A DNA stretch of 64,000 bases from Flavobacterium sp. RSP15 (GTDB lineage Bacteria > Bacteroidota > Bacteroidia > Flavobacteriales > Flavobacteriaceae). The notes beneath the pieces are model-generated. The model saw only the letters and a program-made list of their open reading frames with translations. It had not been told where the DNA came from and ran no database searches. The stretch spans positions 34,178-98,177 of the forward strand of contig NZ_RYDL01000012.1 of assembly GCF_003968755.1 (NCBI RefSeq), given 5' to 3'. This document shows positions 60,273 to 64,000 of the stretch, piece after piece (position 1 is the stretch's first letter; each line of letters begins with the position of its first letter). Made by a program: the position numbers and the translations under genes.

Positions 60273-60308
60273 AAAAAGAGGCTATATTCTTGAATACAGC
60301 CTCTTTTT
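60273..60308. terminator. Terminator between the small GNAT gene and the ABC-F gene
   Basis: AAAGAGGCT pairs with AGCCTCTTT, extended by TATTC/GAATA after one mismatch, with T-runs on both strands. It serves both convergent genes. Confidence 0.85.
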
Positions 60309-60327
60309 TATGGAGATTTTCAAGCGA

Positions 60328-61962
60328 TTACTTCTCTATCTCTCGCATACTGTCCATTTTTTTGTGCGCTAGGAAACCCGCAATATCCTCAAAATGTTCC
60401 ACTACTCTTTTGTTTCCAAACTCAAAAACCTTAGTGGCTAATCCGTCTAAGAAATCCCTATCGTGAGAAACGATAATCAATGTACCATCAAAATCGCGCA
60501 AAGCCTCTTTGATGATGTCTTTGGTTTTCATGTCCAAATGATTCGATGGCTCATCCAGAATCAATAAATTCACCGGTTCCAATAATAATTTAATCATTGC
60601 CAAACGGGTTTTCTCTCCTCCGGAAAGCACTTTCACTTTTTTGGTTACATCATCGCCCTGAAACATAAAAGCCCCCAAAATATCTTTTATTTTAGTTCGG
60701 ACATCCCCCACGGCAATGTCATCGATGGTTTCAAAAATAGTCGCATTTTCATTTAATAAAGAGGCTTGATTTTGAGCAAAATAACCAATTTGGGCGTTAT
60801 GGCCAATTTCTAAACTACCACCATTGATTTCGATTTGTTTCATAATGGCTTTGATCATCGTCGATTTTCCTTCTCCATTTTTCCCTACAAAAGCCACTTT
60901 TTCGCCTCTTTCGATCACCATATTTGCATTCGAAAAAACCACATGCTCTCCATACGCTTTTGATAAATCTTTTACAATTACGGGATATTGACCGGAGCGA
61001 GCAGCTGGTGGAAATTTTAGTTTCAAAGCAGAAGTATCTACCTCATCTACCTGAACGATAACGAGTTTCTCTAACATTTTTACACGGGACTGTACAGCAT
61101 CCGTTTTAGAAAAAGTTCCTTTAAAACGATCAATAAAAGTCCTGTTATCCGCAATCATGCGCTGTTGCTCGTCATACGCTTTTTGCTGATGCACACGTCT
61201 GTCTTTTCTGAGTTCTAAATAATGTGAATACTTGGCTTTATAATCATAAATACGTCCCATTGTAACTTCGATGGTGCGATTCGTAATATTATCGACAAAA
61301 GCTTTATCGTGCGAAATAACCACAACCGCTTTGGCGGAATTAATCAAGAAATCCTCTAACCATTGAATACTTTCAATATCCATGTGATTGGTAGGCTCAT
61401 CCAGCAAAATTAAATCTGGTTTTTGCAAAAGGATTTTGGCAAGTTCAATTCGCATTCTCCAACCTCCGGAAAATTCCGTAGTTTGTCGGACAAAATCTTC
61501 GCGAACAAATCCCAGACCAAGCAGGATTTTCTCCACTTCGGCCTCATAATTTACTTCTTCAATAGCATAAAATTTCTCGCTTAAGTCAGAAACTCTTTCG
61601 ATCAATTTCATATAAGCATCACTTTCATAATCGGTGCGAATCGTCAATTGCTCATTGATTGCATCGATTTCGGCTTTCATCCCAAAAACCTCCCCAAAAG
61701 CTTTCGAAGTTTCTTCCATCACTGTTGCGCCATCTGTAGTCAATAAATGCTGAGGCAAATACGCCACTACGGCATCTTTTGGCGCTGAAATATTCCCGGT
61801 TGACGGCTTGCTTTGACCCGCAATAATTTTAAGCAGTGTCGATTTTCCTGCTCCATTTTTGCCCATTAGGGCAATTTTATCATTCTCATTTATGGCAAAA
61901 GAAACATCACTAAAAAGTGTCGTTCCACCAAATTGTACGGAAATATCGTTAACTGTAATCAT
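60328..61962 (-). CDS. ABC-F family ATPase (ribosome-associated)
   Basis: A 544-residue protein with two ABC domains and no membrane part. The first has Walker A GKNGAGKSTLLK (about residues 35-46), signature FSGGWRMRIELAKIL and Walker B LILLDEPTNHMDIES. The second has GKNGEGKSTMIK, signature LSGGEKTRLAMIKLL and LLILDEPSNHLDMKT. The linker is rich in Lys, Arg and Gln, as in ABC-F translation factors that enter the ribosomal E site. It resembles YbiT/Uup-like housekeeping members more than resistance proteins, but the precise branch is not certain. It has its own promoter upstream. Confidence 0.93.
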   Translation of the reverse strand: MITVNDISVQFGGTTLFSDVSFAINENDKIALMGKNGAGKSTLLKIIAGQSKPSTGNISAPKDAVVAYLPQHLLTTDGATVMEETSKAFGEVFGMKAEIDAINEQLTIRTDYESDAYMKLIERVSDLSEKFYAIEEVNYEAEVEKILLGLGFVREDFVRQTTEFSGGWRMRIELAKILLQKPDLILLDEPTNHMDIESIQWLEDFLINSAKAVVVISHDKAFVDNITNRTIEVTMGRIYDYKAKYSHYLELRKDRRVHQQKAYDEQQRMIADNRTFIDRFKGTFSKTDAVQSRVKMLEKLVIVQVDEVDTSALKLKFPPAARSGQYPVIVKDLSKAYGEHVVFSNANMVIERGEKVAFVGKNGEGKSTMIKAIMKQIEINGGSLEIGHNAQIGYFAQNQASLLNENATIFETIDDIAVGDVRTKIKDILGAFMFQGDDVTKKVKVLSGGEKTRLAMIKLLLEPVNLLILDEPSNHLDMKTKDIIKEALRDFDGTLIIVSHDRDFLDGLATKVFEFGNKRVVEHFEDIAGFLAHKKMDSMREIEK

Positions 61963-61977
61963 TGTTTATTTGTTGAT

Positions 61978-62017
61978 TTGGTAATTCGGTTAATCGGTTA
62001 AATCAATTAAACGATTT
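61978..62017. repeat. Single TTAATCGGTTAA-type unit
   Basis: A short run of the same words as in the arrays at 17-21 kb, in the leader of the ABC-F gene. It shows that the repeat family is not confined to the gmd-fcl gap. Confidence 0.5.
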
Positions 62018-62027
62018 TTTAAAAGTG

Positions 62028-62035
62028 CAAAGATA
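62028..62035 (-). promoter_or_regulatory. Probable -7 box of the ABC-F gene
   Basis: TATCTTTG matches TAnnTTTG, 66 nt before the start. The -33 position has TAA, not TTG. Confidence 0.45.
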
Positions 62036-62062
62036 GATTAATTAAGTACTCTGTTTACTATA

Positions 62063-62112
62063 AAATAAAAGCTTGCAGAAAGAGAATAAAAATTCTGGTC
62101 CTGCAAGCTTTT
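62063..62112 (-). terminator. Terminator of the AGCS symporter gene
   Basis: AAAAGCTTGCAG and CTGCAAGCTTTT form a perfect 12-bp stem, followed by T-rich DNA on the minus strand. The MITE copy 4 now separates it from the gene's stop codon by about 145 bp. Confidence 0.8.
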
Positions 62113-62130
62113 AAAAAGAAATACTCAAAC

Positions 62131-62259
62131 TAAGTAATAACCATGGTATAATGTCGTATTTTAAAATCAGGATAAAATTATATAACAATCTGATTTAAAG
62201 CTATTTTGCTTAAAGTTAATTCTTTTGACTTTACGACTTTTAAACTTTCGACTTACTTA
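62131..62259. mobile_element. 129-bp MITE-like element, copy 4
   Basis: Same length, orientation and ends as copy 1. Its right terminal repeat supplies the TAA stop codon of the symporter gene (62259-62257) and pushes that gene's terminator away. Confidence 0.88.
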
Positions 62260-63729
62260 CGCTTCTTTATTTGTATTGATCTCGTCCCATAATGGCGCAT
62301 TCATAACACCAATTTTCTGTGGATTAAATACCGGGTTTTTACCCTCTTTCTTTTGTTTTTCGTAATCTTTTAATGCTGCGAGAGCTGGCTTTTGCAACAG
62401 CAGGATTGCAATAATATTACACCAAGCCATAATCCCCACACCAATATCACCAATATTCCAAATCAATTTAGCTTCATTGACACAGCCATACATAACCACT
62501 AGTATCATCACCACTTTTAACACGCGATTGAACATGTGCGAATTTATCTTTCTGGTCAAGTACGAAATATTAGTTTCAGCAATATAGTAATATGCCAAAA
62601 TAGTGGTGAAAGCAAAGAAAAATAACGCAATAGCCACAAAGAAAGAGCCAAAGCCAGGAAAAACACTATCCATAGCGCTCTGTGTATAGCCTGTCCCAGC
62701 AGTAACATTTTGCGCTCCCTCGTACAAAAATTCAGTGGCCCCATTTGTACCTAAGACCGGATTTTCTACATTATATCTACCGGTAATCAGCAACATAAAA
62801 CCGGTTGCACTACAAATCAATAATGTATCTATATAAACTGAAAAAGATTGCACTAAGCCTTGTTTTACCGGATGCGACACATTTGCAGCAGCGGCAATAT
62901 GCGGTGCAGTACCCTGTCCCGCTTCATTAGAATAAAGTCCTCTCTTTACACCCCACTGAATTGCCAATCCAATAACGGCTCCAAATCCGGCTTCCTGATT
63001 AAAAGCACTTGTAAAAACCAAAGAAATAACGCCCGGTAGCTCGCTAAAGTTCATCCCTATTATCACAACTACAAGCAAAATATAACCCATGGCCATGATA
63101 GGAACCACGATCTCAGTCACTTTTGCAATTCTTTTTACCCCACCAAAAATAATCGCTCCAAACACAAGAGCAACAACAACGGCGGTAATTCTAGTATCAA
63201 GATTGAAGGCATTCTCTAAACCTTCAGCAACCGAATTGGACTGAATACCGGGCAGCAAGATTCCTGCAGAAATAATAGAAACTATAGCAAACAAGATGGC
63301 AAACCACTTAACACCCAAGCCTCTTTCGATATAAAAAGCAGGACCTCCTCGAAACTGTCCCAAATGTTTTTCTTTGTAAATTTGCGCAAGAGTCGCCTCT
63401 ACAAATGCGGTACTCGCACCCAAAAAAGCAACCATCCACATCCAAAATAAAGCACCCGGACCACCAAAGGTTATTGCTGTAGCCACTCCGGCAATATTTC
63501 CCGTACCAACCCTGCCGGCCAAAGACATGGATAACGCTTGAAAAGACGAAACACCAGATTCTGAACTTTTGCCATCAAACAGCAAACGAAACATTTCCTT
63601 AATGTGCCGCAGTTGAAGAAAACGAGTCCGAATAGAGAAATAAAGCCCCGTTCCTAAACATAAAATTATTAAAGGCGTACTCCAAACTATTTCATTTATC
63701 ATTCCAACAATCTCTTCCATATATTCCAT
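62257..63729 (-). CDS. Alanine/glycine:cation symporter (AGCS family)
   Basis: A 490-residue sodium-coupled amino-acid transporter with about ten to twelve spans. Typical stretches are STPLIILCLGTGLYFSIRTR near the start, SLAGRVGTGNIAGVATAITF (about residues 68-87) with the conserved Gly-rich helix, GAVIGLAIQWGVKRGLYSNE followed by AGQGTAPHIAAAA (about 256-288), and a final IAILLLQKPAL span. It takes up alanine or glycine with Na+. The last codons KEA are followed by a stop inside MITE copy 4, so the native end may have been a little different. Confidence 0.95.
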   Translation of the reverse strand: MEYMEEIVGMINEIVWSTPLIILCLGTGLYFSIRTRFLQLRHIKEMFRLLFDGKSSESGVSSFQALSMSLAGRVGTGNIAGVATAITFGGPGALFWMWMVAFLGASTAFVEATLAQIYKEKHLGQFRGGPAFYIERGLGVKWFAILFAIVSIISAGILLPGIQSNSVAEGLENAFNLDTRITAVVVALVFGAIIFGGVKRIAKVTEIVVPIMAMGYILLVVVIIGMNFSELPGVISLVFTSAFNQEAGFGAVIGLAIQWGVKRGLYSNEAGQGTAPHIAAAANVSHPVKQGLVQSFSVYIDTLLICSATGFMLLITGRYNVENPVLGTNGATEFLYEGAQNVTAGTGYTQSAMDSVFPGFGSFFVAIALFFFAFTTILAYYYIAETNISYLTRKINSHMFNRVLKVVMILVVMYGCVNEAKLIWNIGDIGVGIMAWCNIIAILLLQKPALAALKDYEKQKKEGKNPVFNPQKIGVMNAPLWDEINTNKEA

Positions 63730-64000
63730 TTATATTAATAATCCGACCAATTAATTTTTATAAAACTATAACATTAAGCCAAAGAAAACTAACTAAGAGC
63801 CCTCTAAAACCCAAATAAACTCTTAATCCACTTAAAACCAACGGCTGAAACAGCGTCTTATTTGTATTGAAAAAAGGATGTATCCATTCTCTTTTTCTTG
63901 TTTTTATAAAGAATCCATTTTTATTTGTCTTGTCCTGAATAACCGATACAGATTATTAGATAAAAATATTTAATTAAACACTTGCAAAAACGTTTTTGCA
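63730..64000. other. Upstream region of the symporter gene to the window edge
   Basis: AT-rich DNA with no frame of convincing length on either strand. The symporter promoter should lie here; I see no full match to TTG-N19-TAnnTTTG. Confidence 0.5.

Overview
The window is AT-rich DNA from a member of the Bacteroidota, most likely a Flavobacterium or close relative. The support is the gene content (split MutA/MutB methylmalonyl-CoA mutase, DivIC/FtsB-like protein, long GAPDH, DUF2279 and DUF5117-type proteins, a CarB without the C-terminal allosteric domain), promoters of the Bacteroidota type (TAnnTTTG, in the best case exactly 19 nt after TTG), and weak Shine-Dalgarno signals.

Positions 1-27.7 kb form a surface-polysaccharide (O-antigen or capsule) locus, all on the minus strand. 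From its 5' end (high coordinates) it holds an ABC-2 permease (Wzm-like, with no ATPase partner in the window), RmlB, a TviB/WbpA-type UDP-sugar dehydrogenase, a small cytidylyltransferase, ManC, Fcl, Gmd (GDP-L-fucose), WecB and WecC (UDP-ManNAcA), and then a complete six-gene CDP-3,6-dideoxyhexose set: DdhD, DdhA, DdhB, DdhC, a paratose/abequose synthase and a tyvelose epimerase. Wzx, three GT2 glycosyltransferases, a Wzy-like polymerase and a GT4 glycosyltransferase follow; the last runs off the left edge. Together these predict a Wzx/Wzy-assembled repeat unit that may carry tyvelose (or paratose), fucose and acidic HexNAc sugars. Short 3' gene tails left between intact genes show past gene replacement.

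Between gmd and fcl (17.0-20.8 kb) lies a decay zone: a HigBA-type toxin-antitoxin pair, an AlbA_2/COG2865 pseudogene with two in-frame amber codons, a RhuM-family pseudogene, and four arrays of a GGTTAATCG/CGATTAACC repeat.

Positions 28-42 kb are housekeeping: pirin with a Crp-family regulator, Udk, DivIC, MutA and MutB (with a ParE/RelE-type toxin-antitoxin pair lodged between them), a lysozyme-like protein, DUF2279, MltG, a GNAT, DapF, an HtrA protease and GAPDH. A 13-copy, 68-bp tandem array lies at 43.1-44.0 kb, followed by an amino-acid permease.

Positions 45.7-48.8 kb are accessory DNA that looks like a small integron-type cassette array without an integrase: a short membrane protein and a HigBA pair, each bounded by its own matched inverted boundary boxes and followed by an attC-like foldable site. 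A frameshifted MerC-family gene lies beyond. Positions 48.8-63.7 kb return to chromosomal genes: an M20 peptidase, a DUF5117-type metalloprotease, CarB, ribosomal protein L34, a TPR protein, a MltD-like transglycosylase, an alpha/beta hydrolase, a second pirin, a small GNAT, an ABC-F ATPase and an AGCS symporter.

A 129-bp MITE-like element occurs four times at identical length (35.46, 47.59, 59.09 and 62.13 kb). In two places its terminal repeat supplies the stop codon of the neighbouring gene. A REP-like palindrome appears as two ~190-bp blocks flanking rmlB-wzm, and a related element sits in frame inside the UDP-sugar dehydrogenase gene. No rRNA, tRNA or CRISPR array was recognised.
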